Shown: in pieces, positions 46,097-53,775 of the stretch | Numbering within the stretch: position 1 is the stretch's first letter | Layout of the letters: each line of letters starts with the position of its first letter | Assembly (NCBI GenBank): GCA_003250355.1 | Contig: QKGS01000007.1 | Coordinates: 1 to 64,000 of the forward strand | DNA length: 64,000 nucleotides | DNA from: Bacteroidota bacterium | Lineage (GTDB): Bacteria > Bacteroidota > Bacteroidia > Bacteroidales > SZUA-534 | Reading direction: 5' to 3' | Made by a program: the position numbers and the translations under genes | Notes under the pieces: model-generated | Told to the model about the DNA's origin: nothing | What the model saw: the letters and a program-made list of their open reading frames with translations, nothing else | Databases searched by the model: none

Positions 46097-46894
46097 ATGG
46101 AGATGAAATATTCTAAAGAGATGAAAACGAAGTTGCCAAAAATTATTTTATCAATAATAGGTATAATAACTATTTCATACCTTATTACTGTATCATTGGC
46201 TCCGGCAAACAAGAATAAGCAATATGTTGAAAGTGTTTATTCCGATACTGTTTTAATCAAAAATTTTGATACAGCTTATTGTCATTCTGAAATTATAGAA
46301 ATGGCCAGAGAGATGTGGTACAAAGAATCATTGCTTGAACTATCAAAACACGACTCTATTCATATGGTTATTGATTTGATTGATAGCACTGTAAGTTTGT
46401 CGATAAGTGGTGTTTTTATTCATAAAACAAAGATTGAAAAATTTGAAAAAGATAAGCTGCTCAATAATTTTTCATTAATACAAGAGTTTAAATTTTTGTT
46501 GCATCCATTACTTATAACTTCACAATATGCCACTATTGTAAAAGAGCCAATTGTTGAAAGAGATGCCCCAAAAGATACACTTGAAGCCTCACTTAATGCA
46601 TGGAAACCTGATACATTGGTTCAAAATCCTGCTTTTGCTTCGTTTATGCTTGAAAATGATATAAGAATAATTTTTGAGCAAGATACAATCACAAATTCAG
46701 TTGATGAGTATGCGAAACAACAGTTTTCGAAATATATTTATGGGACTCAATTCAAAAAAACAATCTCTAATTTTGTGAAATTCAAAAAGCAGGAATATAT
46801 ACCAACAATTGTTATATATATGCCTGTTGATGATTTAAGAGCCGTTTACAGAGCCTTGCCATATAGATCTTATGTTGTATTACGATATAAATAA
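46097..46894 (+). CDS. Membrane-anchored protein related to the YkuD neighbours, without catalytic motif
   Basis: A 265-residue protein with one membrane helix (about 14-36) and a periplasmic part. HMVIDLIDSTVSLSISGVFIH resembles the first strands of a YkuD domain, and the end IVIYMPVDDLRAVYRALPYRSYV has the layout of the YkuD C-terminus. The HG...HGCxR active-site block is absent. It is translationally linked to the preceding transpeptidase (one base between stop and start). A scaffold or regulator role is inferred. Homology to YkuD is weak and needs a profile check. Confidence 0.7.
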   Translation: MEMKYSKEMKTKLPKIILSIIGIITISYLITVSLAPANKNKQYVESVYSDTVLIKNFDTAYCHSEIIEMAREMWYKESLLELSKHDSIHMVIDLIDSTVSLSISGVFIHKTKIEKFEKDKLLNNFSLIQEFKFLLHPLLITSQYATIVKEPIVERDAPKDTLEASLNAWKPDTLVQNPAFASFMLENDIRIIFEQDTITNSVDEYAKQQFSKYIYGTQFKKTISNFVKFKKQEYIPTIVIYMPVDDLRAVYRALPYRSYVVLRYK

Positions 46895-46900
46895 TTACTT

Positions 46901-47029
46901 ATGAGACAGTCAACTTCTATTGAAAATGAAAAACTTAAAGAAGCTATTAGGAGTATATTAATGGCAACCGGTATTGTTGCTGTTGTTTATTTGGTTTATA
47001 AGCTTTTGAGCAAGCAAAGTAAGTTTTAA
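46901..47029 (+). CDS. 42-residue membrane peptide at the end of the transpeptidase run
   Basis: The ATG at 46901 lies 6 bases after the preceding stop. The peptide has a polar, charged start (MRQSTSIENEKLKEAIRSI) and one hydrophobic helix (MATGIVAVVYLVYKLL) ending in a basic tail. Operon position, good spacing and a coherent single-helix layout support it as a real gene. A weak stem-loop (47031-47062) follows, then a stronger terminator at 47119. Confidence 0.65.
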   Translation: MRQSTSIENEKLKEAIRSILMATGIVAVVYLVYKLLSKQSKF

Positions 47030-47118
47030 ACAGTAAGCAATTGTACATATTTGTGTTTACTGGAAATGCTAATCTTTTTGTCAGTAAGGATTGGCGAATG
47101 TATTATGGTAATTAAAAA

Positions 47119-47159
47119 TAAAAGAGGGTGTCCAATAATGGATGCCTTTTCTTTTTTTT
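47119..47159 (+). terminator. Intrinsic terminator of the transpeptidase operon
   Basis: GGTGTCCA pairs with TGGATGCC (two G-T pairs) around an ATAA loop, with A-rich and T-rich flanks (CTTTTTTTTA at the end). The rest of the 47030-47396 spacer holds only the promoter described next. Confidence 0.75.
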
Positions 47160-47336
47160 ATAGCAATAACTATGGAGTATTTATGGCGAGTTTTGTTTAT
47201 GTAGGGTGCAAAATTATTTAAATCATACCAAAATACTATGTAAATATAATTACAAATAGCCGATGTTAATATATTGATATTGTGTATTTTATATATTATC
47301 ATACGATGTTGGCATGACTTTATAATTTGTATATCC

Positions 47337-47368
47337 TTGGAACTTTAAAGGACTTTGCTGTATCTTTG
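47337..47368 (+). promoter_or_regulatory. Bacteroidota-type promoter of the Rrf2-type regulator
   Basis: TATCTTTG (47361-47368) matches TAnnTTTG exactly. TTG (47337-47339) lies at a 21-base spacing and serves as the -33 core. The start codon at 47397 is 28 bases downstream. Confidence 0.6.
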
Positions 47369-47396
47369 TATGGAACAAATACAAAAACACTAGGAT

Positions 47397-47816
47397 ATGT
47401 TTTCAAAGAAAGTACATTACGGATTACAGTTTTTACTGGCTCTGTCAAATTTAGACCCCAAAAGAGTATTGGGAATAGCAGTAGCTGCTCAAAAGCACAA
47501 ACTGCCCGTAAAATTTCTTGAAGCCATTGCTGTACAATTAAAAAAGGATGGAATAATAGAGGTGAAAAAAGGTGCCGGAGGGGGTTATAGGTTAATAAAA
47601 AAAACCGATGAAGTTTCACTATACGATATTATAAACATACTTGAAGATAAGGAACGAAACAACAACGATGAACCAAAAACAACAATTGAAAAAGTTGTGT
47701 TAAAGGTTGAAGACAATTTAATAAACGACTACACAGAATTATTGAAAAGCTATAAACTAAGTAAACTAAAAAAGCTTTATGATTCAGAGAACGAAAATTA
47801 TATGTTTTACATTTAA
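47397..47816 (+). CDS. Rrf2-family regulator without cysteines, CymR-like
   Basis: A 139-residue Rrf2 winged-helix protein. The start MFSKKVHYGLQFLLALSNL and KKGAGGGYRLIKK wing are typical. It contains no Cys at all, so it cannot hold the Fe-S cluster of IscR or NsrR. In this it resembles CymR, the cysteine regulator of Firmicutes that works in complex with CysK. It lies 33 bases before cysK, which strengthens the comparison. The proposed role is to repress the cysteine/sulfite genes when sulfur is plentiful. Confidence 0.88.
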   Translation: MFSKKVHYGLQFLLALSNLDPKRVLGIAVAAQKHKLPVKFLEAIAVQLKKDGIIEVKKGAGGGYRLIKKTDEVSLYDIINILEDKERNNNDEPKTTIEKVVLKVEDNLINDYTELLKSYKLSKLKKLYDSENENYMFYI

Positions 47817-47849
47817 AAAATAGAATTTAACATTTTAATATTTATAGTT

Positions 47850-48770
47850 ATGAGTAAGATAGCAAACAACATTACCGATTTAATTGGTAACACACCACTG
47901 GTGAAAATTAACAAGTTAACAAATGGCAAAGGAGCAGAATTAGTAGCAAAACTAGAGTATTTTAACCCTGCAAGCTCGGTAAAAGACCGCATTGCAAATG
48001 CAATGATAGCCGATGCCGAAGCAAAGGGATTACTCGATAAAGATACGGTAATAATAGAACCAACAAGTGGTAATACCGGTGTAGGACTTGCTTTTGTAGC
48101 CGCCGTAAAAGGATACAAAGTAATACTAACTATGCCTGAAAGTATGAGCATAGAACGCCGAAAATTACTTGTGAAATTCGGTGCAGAACTGGTACTTACA
48201 CCTGCTGCCAAAGGGATGAAAGGTGCTATTGAAAGAGCTAACGAACTGGCTGCCGAGTTGCCTAAAGCATTTATACCTCAGCAGTTCCAAAACCCTTCGA
48301 ACCCAAGTGTTCATCGCAGAACTACTGCACAGGAAATATGGAACGATACCGATGGTAAAGTGGATATTTTTGTAGCAGGTATAGGTACCGGAGGAACTAT
48401 TACCGGAGTTGGCGAAGTGCTGAAAGAGAAAAACCCGAATGTGAAAATTATTGCAGTAGAACCCGAAGCATCGCCGGTATTATCGGGTGGTAGCCCGGGC
48501 CCGCACAAAATTCAGGGTATTGGAGCAGGTTTCGTTCCCGATGTTTTAAACACTTCGGTTTTCGATGAGGTAATTAAAGTAAGCAACGACGATGCTATAG
48601 AAACATCGAATATTGCAGCTACAAAAGAGGGTATTTTATGCGGATATTCTTCAGGGGCAGCTCTATGGGCAGCTACCCAGGTTGCTAACCGTGAAGAAAA
48701 CAAAGGTAAACGTGTTGTAGTGATTTTACCCGACACAGGTGAACGATATTTAAGCGGATTTGAAATATAA
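47850..48770 (+). CDS. cysK: Cysteine synthase A (O-acetylserine sulfhydrylase)
   Basis: A 306-residue PLP enzyme that makes cysteine from O-acetylserine and sulfide. It has [15 protein letters not shown] with the PLP Lys, [31 protein letters not shown], and the C-terminal [12 protein letters not shown]. Length is standard. It is downstream of a cysteine-free Rrf2 regulator and upstream of the sulfite reductase genes that make its sulfide. Confidence 0.95.
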   Translation: MSKIANNITDLIGNTPLVKINKLTNGKGAELVAKLEYFNPASSVKDRIANAMIADAEAKGLLDKDTVIIEPTSGNTGVGLAFVAAVKGYKVILTMPESMSIERRKLLVKFGAELVLTPAAKGMKGAIERANELAAELPKAFIPQQFQNPSNPSVHRRTTAQEIWNDTDGKVDIFVAGIGTGGTITGVGEVLKEKNPNVKIIAVEPEASPVLSGGSPGPHKIQGIGAGFVPDVLNTSVFDEVIKVSNDDAIETSNIAATKEGILCGYSSGAALWAATQVANREENKGKRVVVILPDTGERYLSGFEI

Positions 48771-48773
48771 TAA

Positions 48774-48862
48774 AGGTAGAAAGGTAGAAGGGTAATGTAT
48801 ATTATCAAACACCTTGAGCCATGAAACTGTAAACCATGAATCTTGAATCTTGAAACTTCAAA
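48774..48862. repeat. Word-repeat spacer after cysK
   Basis: aaaggtagaaaggtagaaggg (48774-48793) repeats GGTAGAA. It is followed by catgaaactgtaaaccatgaatcttgaatcttgaaactt, a run of related ATGAA/CTTGAA words. GGTAGAAA words recur after cysJ (50868) and after the DUF2061 gene (53151). Confidence 0.65.
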
Positions 48863-48886
48863 AATAATTTTACTCAACTATAAATG

Positions 48887-48961
48887 ACAACAAAAAGGCA
48901 ACATATCGACATAAATTTTGTAAGCTATTACTCAAAACAGATATGTTGCTGTATTTGTTGT
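48887..48961. repeat. Long inverted repeat upstream of cysJ
   Basis: A 21-base left arm (48887-48907) and a 22-base right arm (48940-48961) are inverted copies, with ACAACAAA at the outer ends and GCAACATATC at the inner ends and a few mismatches between. The centre is 32 bases. It may be an RNA hairpin in the cysJ leader or a small palindromic element. Confidence 0.65.
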
Positions 48962-49003
48962 AATACTTATCGAATGTGCCCTAAGGGGCTTATATGATAA
49001 TAT

Positions 49004-49022
49004 TTTGACTTACTTGGTCAAA
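49004..49022. promoter_or_regulatory. TTTGAC-N7-GTCAAA inverted repeat upstream of cysJ
   Basis: A perfect 6-bp inverted repeat lies about 52 bases before the cysJ start. It could be an operator, for example for the Rrf2-type regulator, but no second copy was found to confirm it. Confidence 0.4.
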
Positions 49023-49074
49023 TACCTGCACGCTACATTCACATTAGTACATACTTAAAATTTCATACTGTAAA

Positions 49075-50868
49075 ATGTCAACAAAAAACACATTTGATAT
49101 TTTGCCCGGAGAAGTACTGGGCAAAGCAAACCAAATAATACAAGGCTTAAGCAAAGAGCAAATACTATGGCTTGGCGGCTATTTGTCGGGAGTGGGATTT
49201 GCCGGAGGGCAAAATAATATTGAACATAATAGCGTAGGAGATAGCATAAATACAACCGTTAAAGCTAGCGATAAGGTTAAGCTGAAAATACTTGTAGGCT
49301 CACACTCCGGTAATTCAAAAAAAGTAGCCGATGTTATTGCCCGACTTATTTCCGATAATAAAGACGAGGCTGAAATAGTAAATATGACCGACTATAATCC
49401 TCGCAATTTAAGCAAGGAAGAAAATATTCTAATAATTGTATCTACTCATGGAGAGGGAGAGCCACCCGTTGCTGCCGAAGACTTACATAAGTTTCTCGAC
49501 AGCAAACGTGCAGGTGATTTATCGAAGGTGAATTTTGCGGTGGTGGCACTTGGCGACAGTAGCTATAAATACTTTTGCAAAACCGGAATTGACTTTCATG
49601 AACGATTAATTAAGCATGGAGCAAATGCATTGGCCGAACCTGTATTGCTCGACACTAATTTCAGCGACAACCTTATAACTGTTGCAAAGGCGACATACAA
49701 ATTATTTAAAAACTCAGAAACGAATGCAACGGAATTGGCGGTAGAAGAGGTAAAAACAACTACTTCCGAAAATGGAATTTACAAGGCCGAAATTATCGAA
49801 AAAATTCAACTCAACGGGAAAGGTTCCAACAAAGAAACCTACCACATAGAACTGTCGCTCAACGATTCGGGCTTTACATATAAACCCGGCGATGCTCTTG
49901 ATGTGTATCCGGTCAATGAGTCGAAACTGGTGCAGTCTGTTATAAAAAAGCTTGGGTTTAACATTAACAAAATTATTAATATAAATGGCGAAAATACATC
50001 ACTTCTGCAAGCATTGTCGCATCAGCGCGAAGTAACAGTTATAACTGCACAGGTATTAAAGAACTTGGCGGCTTATACCGATGAAACCGGTATAAATGAG
50101 TTGTTAGATAATCACGATAAGCTTGCAGAATTTTTGGAAGGAACCGATTTGTTGGATTTGGTTAATAAATTTAACTTCAAGCTATCGGCTCAACAGCTTG
50201 TAGATGCCCTGCGCCCTTTACCACCGCGAGCGTATTCTATATCGTCGTCGCAGAGCGAGGTTGGCAACGAGGTTCATATAACAGTAGCCCCTGTACGATA
50301 CAACAAAAACGACCGTACTCACCTTGGTGCAGCGTCTGTTTATTTTGCCGACAGGCTTAGTGTTGGGGAAAAAATAGCTGTTCGTATTAAACAGAATGAA
50401 GGTTTCCGCTTGCCCAATGAAAATACTCCTGTTATTATGATTGGTCCCGGAACAGGGGTGGCTCCTTTCAGAGCGTTTGTGCAGGAACGTGCCGCAAATA
50501 ATCATAAAGGTAAAAACTGGCTGTTTTTTGGCGACCAACATTTTGCTACCGATTTTTTATATCAGGCCGAGTGGTTGAAATACCGCGACAAAGGAATTAT
50601 TAATAAACTTGATGTAGCATTTTCACGCGACCAGGACGAAAAAATATACGTACAACACCGCTTAAAAGAAAATGCCGACGAAGTGTACAAGTGGCTCGAT
50701 GAAGGAGCTTGCATATATGTTTGCGGCGATAGAAAACACATGGCTGCCGATGTTAAAAACACATTTGTTGAAATAATTCAAAACAAGGAAAATATAAGCA
50801 AAGAACAAGCAACCGAGAAACTAAACATTTTGCGTAAGCAGAATAGGTACCAGGAGGATGTTTATTAA
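49075..50868 (+). CDS. cysJ: Sulfite reductase flavoprotein subunit
   Basis: A 597-residue diflavin reductase. The flavodoxin domain (about 70-215; ILVGSHSGNSKKVADVIA) binds FMN. The FAD domain (about 235-450; PPRAYSISSSQSE) and NADPH domain (about 455-597; MIGPGTGVAPFRAFVQER, YVCGDRKHMAADV) follow. It passes electrons from NADPH to the hemoprotein subunit CysI. Length equals that of enterobacterial CysJ. The cysI gene follows after a 190-base spacer. Confidence 0.95.
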   Translation: MSTKNTFDILPGEVLGKANQIIQGLSKEQILWLGGYLSGVGFAGGQNNIEHNSVGDSINTTVKASDKVKLKILVGSHSGNSKKVADVIARLISDNKDEAEIVNMTDYNPRNLSKEENILIIVSTHGEGEPPVAAEDLHKFLDSKRAGDLSKVNFAVVALGDSSYKYFCKTGIDFHERLIKHGANALAEPVLLDTNFSDNLITVAKATYKLFKNSETNATELAVEEVKTTTSENGIYKAEIIEKIQLNGKGSNKETYHIELSLNDSGFTYKPGDALDVYPVNESKLVQSVIKKLGFNINKIININGENTSLLQALSHQREVTVITAQVLKNLAAYTDETGINELLDNHDKLAEFLEGTDLLDLVNKFNFKLSAQQLVDALRPLPPRAYSISSSQSEVGNEVHITVAPVRYNKNDRTHLGAASVYFADRLSVGEKIAVRIKQNEGFRLPNENTPVIMIGPGTGVAPFRAFVQERAANNHKGKNWLFFGDQHFATDFLYQAEWLKYRDKGIINKLDVAFSRDQDEKIYVQHRLKENADEVYKWLDEGACIYVCGDRKHMAADVKNTFVEIIQNKENISKEQATEKLNILRKQNRYQEDVY

Positions 50869-51058
50869 AAGGTAGAAAACTTATATTGTTGCAGAGTAAC
50901 AAGGTAATAATCAGATTTTTGCTCTGGACAGAAAAAACCGAAATCAGTAAACAATAATCAACAAATGCATTCTCCATTTTGGAGGTTCTTAAATAGAAGA
51001 TGGGAGGCTTATCTCCTTGAACTAAACAAGTATTTACCAACATTTAAATTATTAGAAG

Positions 51059-52774
51059 ATGTCAAAAAATAAAAACATACCCGAACCAATATCGTGGAAA
51101 TTATCTGATGTAGAGCGAATTAAGGAGGAGAGTAATTTTCTGAGAGGTACTCTTGAGAAAAGCCTTAACGATATAGTTACAGGTTCAATTGCAGCCGACG
51201 ATACACAGCTAATAAAATTTCACGGAAGCTATCAGCAAACCGACCGCGACCTTGATGAAGAGCGTAAAAAGCAAAAGTTGGAACCGCTTTACAGTTTTAT
51301 GATTAGGGCTCGTGTTCCTGCCGGAATTTCAACTGCCGAGCAATGGATAGCATTCGATAATTTGGCAAATAAGTATGGCAATCATACGCTGAAACTTACT
51401 ACACGTCAGGCATTTCAGTTGCACGGTGTGGTTAAGCAAAATCTGAAAGCAACAATGAGGGGTATTAATGAATCGCTGCTCGATTCTATTGCAGCCTGTG
51501 GCGATGTAAACCGTAACGTAATGGCTACATCGAACGAAAGCTTATCGGCAGTAACCGCCGAAGTTGCGGCGTTTGCAAAAGAAATAAGTGACCATTTGCT
51601 ACCTAAAACAACAGCTTACCACGAAATATGGCTCGATAAAAAATTACTTACAGGCGGTGAAATTGATGAAGAACCGATTTTAGGAAAAACATATTTGCCC
51701 CGAAAATTTAAAATAGCAATTGCAATTCCGCCGTATAACGATACCGATATTTATTCGAATGATATAGGTTTGATAGCAATTGAAAGTAAGGGTAAGCTAC
51801 TGGGGTATAATATAGCAGTAGGCGGTGGTATGGGTAAAACTTACAGTATTCCGGAAACTTACGCCCGACTTACCGATGTGATTGGTTTTGCATCAAAAGA
51901 AAAAGCGTTGAACGTGGTTGAAGAAATTGTAAAAATACAACGCGACTACGGTAATCGTGAAAACCGTAAACTGGCTCGTTTGAAATATACGATAGACCGT
52001 TTAGGAACCGAAAACTTTGTTAATATTCTTGAACAGCGACTTGGATTTGAACTTGAAGAATCGAAGCCATATAAGTTTGAAAGCAATGGCGATGTTTTTG
52101 GCTGGAAAAAAGCATCAACAGGCAAATGGTTTTTGGGTTTATTTGTTGAACATGGTCGTGTTCGTGATACAGAACAGTATAAACAAAAAACAGCTTTGCG
52201 CGAAATTGCCGAATTGAAAATAAGTGATTTTCGCCTTACCGGAAACCAAGGGCTTGTACTAGGCAATGTTGATGAAGCAAATAAAGAAAAAATAGATGCC
52301 ATTTTGAACAAGTATAATCTGCTCAACGAAAATAAAATATCAGGTATCCGCAAACACGCAATAGCCTGTGTAGCACTAAATACTTGTACTATGGCATTTG
52401 CCGAAGCCGAACGGTATTTGCCATCGCTAATAGATAAAATAGAGCCTTTGCTTGAAAAAAACGGTTTGCTTAACGACGAGATATTAATTCGTATGACAGG
52501 CTGTCCTAACGGCTGTGGCCGTCCATTCCTTGGCGAAATAGGTTTGGTTGGGCGAAATGCCGGCAAGTACAATTTATATCTTGGTGCAGGGTTTGCAGGC
52601 GAACAACTGAATTCACTATACAAGGAGATGGTTGACGAAAAAGAGATTCTTGAGCTGCTTGAACCTCTATTTGAACAATATGCCAATGAGAGAGAAAAGG
52701 GTGAAAAATTTGGGCATTTTGTTGTTAGAAAAGGTGTGGTAAAACAACCGCCTGCGGTTATATTATTTCGGTAA
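51059..52774 (+). CDS. cysI: Sulfite reductase hemoprotein subunit
   Basis: A 571-residue siroheme/4Fe-4S enzyme that reduces sulfite to sulfide. The siroheme-binding Arg region is in the first third (KLTTRQAFQLHGV). The cluster Cys residues are in CVALNTCTMAFAEAERYL and MTGCPNGCGRP near residues 440-485. It is preceded by cysJ and followed by siroheme biosynthesis genes, so the locus supplies both enzyme and cofactor. No cysH, cysD or cysN is in the window. Confidence 0.95.
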   Translation: MSKNKNIPEPISWKLSDVERIKEESNFLRGTLEKSLNDIVTGSIAADDTQLIKFHGSYQQTDRDLDEERKKQKLEPLYSFMIRARVPAGISTAEQWIAFDNLANKYGNHTLKLTTRQAFQLHGVVKQNLKATMRGINESLLDSIAACGDVNRNVMATSNESLSAVTAEVAAFAKEISDHLLPKTTAYHEIWLDKKLLTGGEIDEEPILGKTYLPRKFKIAIAIPPYNDTDIYSNDIGLIAIESKGKLLGYNIAVGGGMGKTYSIPETYARLTDVIGFASKEKALNVVEEIVKIQRDYGNRENRKLARLKYTIDRLGTENFVNILEQRLGFELEESKPYKFESNGDVFGWKKASTGKWFLGLFVEHGRVRDTEQYKQKTALREIAELKISDFRLTGNQGLVLGNVDEANKEKIDAILNKYNLLNENKISGIRKHAIACVALNTCTMAFAEAERYLPSLIDKIEPLLEKNGLLNDEILIRMTGCPNGCGRPFLGEIGLVGRNAGKYNLYLGAGFAGEQLNSLYKEMVDEKEILELLEPLFEQYANEREKGEKFGHFVVRKGVVKQPPAVILFR

Positions 52775-52794
52775 TAAATAAATGCTGTAATATT

Positions 52795-52817
52795 TTGGCT
52801 AAAGCCTTATTAGCCAA
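52795..52817 (+). other. Stem-loop after cysI
   Basis: TTGGCTAA (52795-52802) and TTAGCCAA (52810-52817) form a perfect 8-bp stem with a 7-base loop. No T tract follows, so it is likely an mRNA 3'-end or leader structure. Confidence 0.55.
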
Positions 52818-52845
52818 ATTATCTCAACAAACGTTCTAAACCTTT

Positions 52846-52892
52846 CGACCCGGGGCTGATACTTGCCTTGTGAAGTTCCGGGTTCGATTTTT
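52846..52892 (+). terminator. Terminator or attenuator before the DUF2061 gene
   Basis: CGACCCGGGGCT pairs with AGTTCCGGGTTCG (one bulged base, two G-T pairs) and is followed by ATTTTTA. It ends 30 bases before the next start codon. It may simply end the cysJI message, or act as an attenuator for the downstream genes. Confidence 0.65.
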
Positions 52893-52922
52893 ATAATTAA
52901 CTCAGTACTAAAAACTATTGAA

Positions 52923-53150
52923 ATGAAAGAAAAAAGATACCGAAGCATAATTAAAACAATATCGTGGAGGGCAACAGGTACTATCGACACATTTATTGTT
53001 TCATATATTATTACAGGACACGTAAAGGTAGCAATATCAATTAGTTCTGTTGAAGTGTTTACTAAATTGATACTTTACTATTTTCACGAACGTATTTGGA
53101 ATAAAATAAAGATAGGGAAAGAACACGTAGCACCGGAGTATCAGATTTAG
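52923..53150 (+). CDS. DUF2061 small membrane protein
   Basis: A 75-residue protein with KEKRYRSIIKTISWRATGTID and a C-terminal YYFHERIWNKIKIG, the two landmark ends of DUF2061, and one or two membrane helices between. Family members often sit with assimilatory sulfate genes; their role is unknown. I chose the ATG at 52923, because the longer reading from 52863 would run through the terminator hairpin. Confidence 0.9.
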   Translation: MKEKRYRSIIKTISWRATGTIDTFIVSYIITGHVKVAISISSVEVFTKLILYYFHERIWNKIKIGKEHVAPEYQI

Positions 53151-53278
53151 GTAGAAAGGTAGAAAGGTAGAAGGGTGCGAATGACGACTATTGAACTTAT
53201 AACCTCTAACCAGCACCTGTAACCTGTAACCAGCAACCCGTAACCCGTAACCAATAACTTATAAATCATGAATCATGA
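53151..53278. repeat. Word-repeat spacer between DUF2061 and siroheme genes
   Basis: Three copies of GGTAGAAA-type words (53151-53174) are followed by a chain of about eight related 7-9 base words (taacctctaacc, agcacctgtaacctgtaacc, agcaacccgtaacccgtaac) up to 53266 and then atcatgaatcatgaat, which overlaps the next start codon. Confidence 0.75.
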
Positions 53279-53775
53279 ATTTTTTACCTGTTTCCATAAA
53301 TATTGAGAATGAAACTATACTAATAATAGGTGGTGGGAGAGTGGCTGCACACAAACTTATTGCGATTGAAAAATTTACAAAAAAGATTAAAATAATTGCG
53401 CCCGAAATTGCCGACGAGATTAAAGAAAAACAGTATATAGAAGTAGTTCAAAAAGAATATGAGCCAAACGATTTGGAAGGGCATTTGCTGGTATATGCAG
53501 CTACCAATAACCATGAGTTGAACAGTTGCATACGAAACGATGCAAGAAAATACCGCTGTATTGTAAATGTTGTTGACAAACCTGCAAACTGCGACTTTGT
53601 TTCGCCGGCTATATATAAAAACAATAATATGTCGGTAGCGGTAAGCTCAAATGGCGAAAATGTATTTGCTGCCATTGAATGGAAAAATGCATTTGAAAGA
53701 CTTGTTAATGAAGGTGTTATTCCACCTGTAAAACCGAAAGAACACTATAAAAGCACCATTTATGCAAACAAATAA
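53275..53775 (+). CDS. Precorrin-2 dehydrogenase / sirohydrochlorin ferrochelatase (Met8p/CysG N-terminal type)
   Basis: A 166-residue protein matching the N-terminal domain of CysG. It has the NAD-binding IIGGGRVAAHKLIAI and PANCDFVSPAI with the conserved Asp region, and MSVAVSSNGENVFAA. It oxidises precorrin-2 and inserts iron to make siroheme for CysI. The last 14 bases overlap the next gene, indicating coupled translation. Short Met8p-type proteins of this size often lack the full C-terminal dimer part. Confidence 0.9.
   Translation: MNFLPVSINIENETILIIGGGRVAAHKLIAIEKFTKKIKIIAPEIADEIKEKQYIEVVQKEYEPNDLEGHLLVYAATNNHELNSCIRNDARKYRCIVNVVDKPANCDFVSPAIYKNNNMSVAVSSNGENVFAAIEWKNAFERLVNEGVIPPVKPKEHYKSTIYANK

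Noticed and set aside
51946-52686. 246-codon open frame on the minus strand inside cysI
   Set aside because: It lies wholly opposite a well-conserved gene and its Ser/Pro/Phe-rich translation is typical of antisense frames.
52846-52886. tRNA-like or riboswitch-like sequence ending in GGGTTCGA
   Set aside because: No cloverleaf can be drawn; the bases form one long hairpin followed by T, which is a terminator.
53151-53278. CRISPR-like array
   Set aside because: The copies are only 7-9 bases, all slightly different, with no spacers of constant length and no cas genes.
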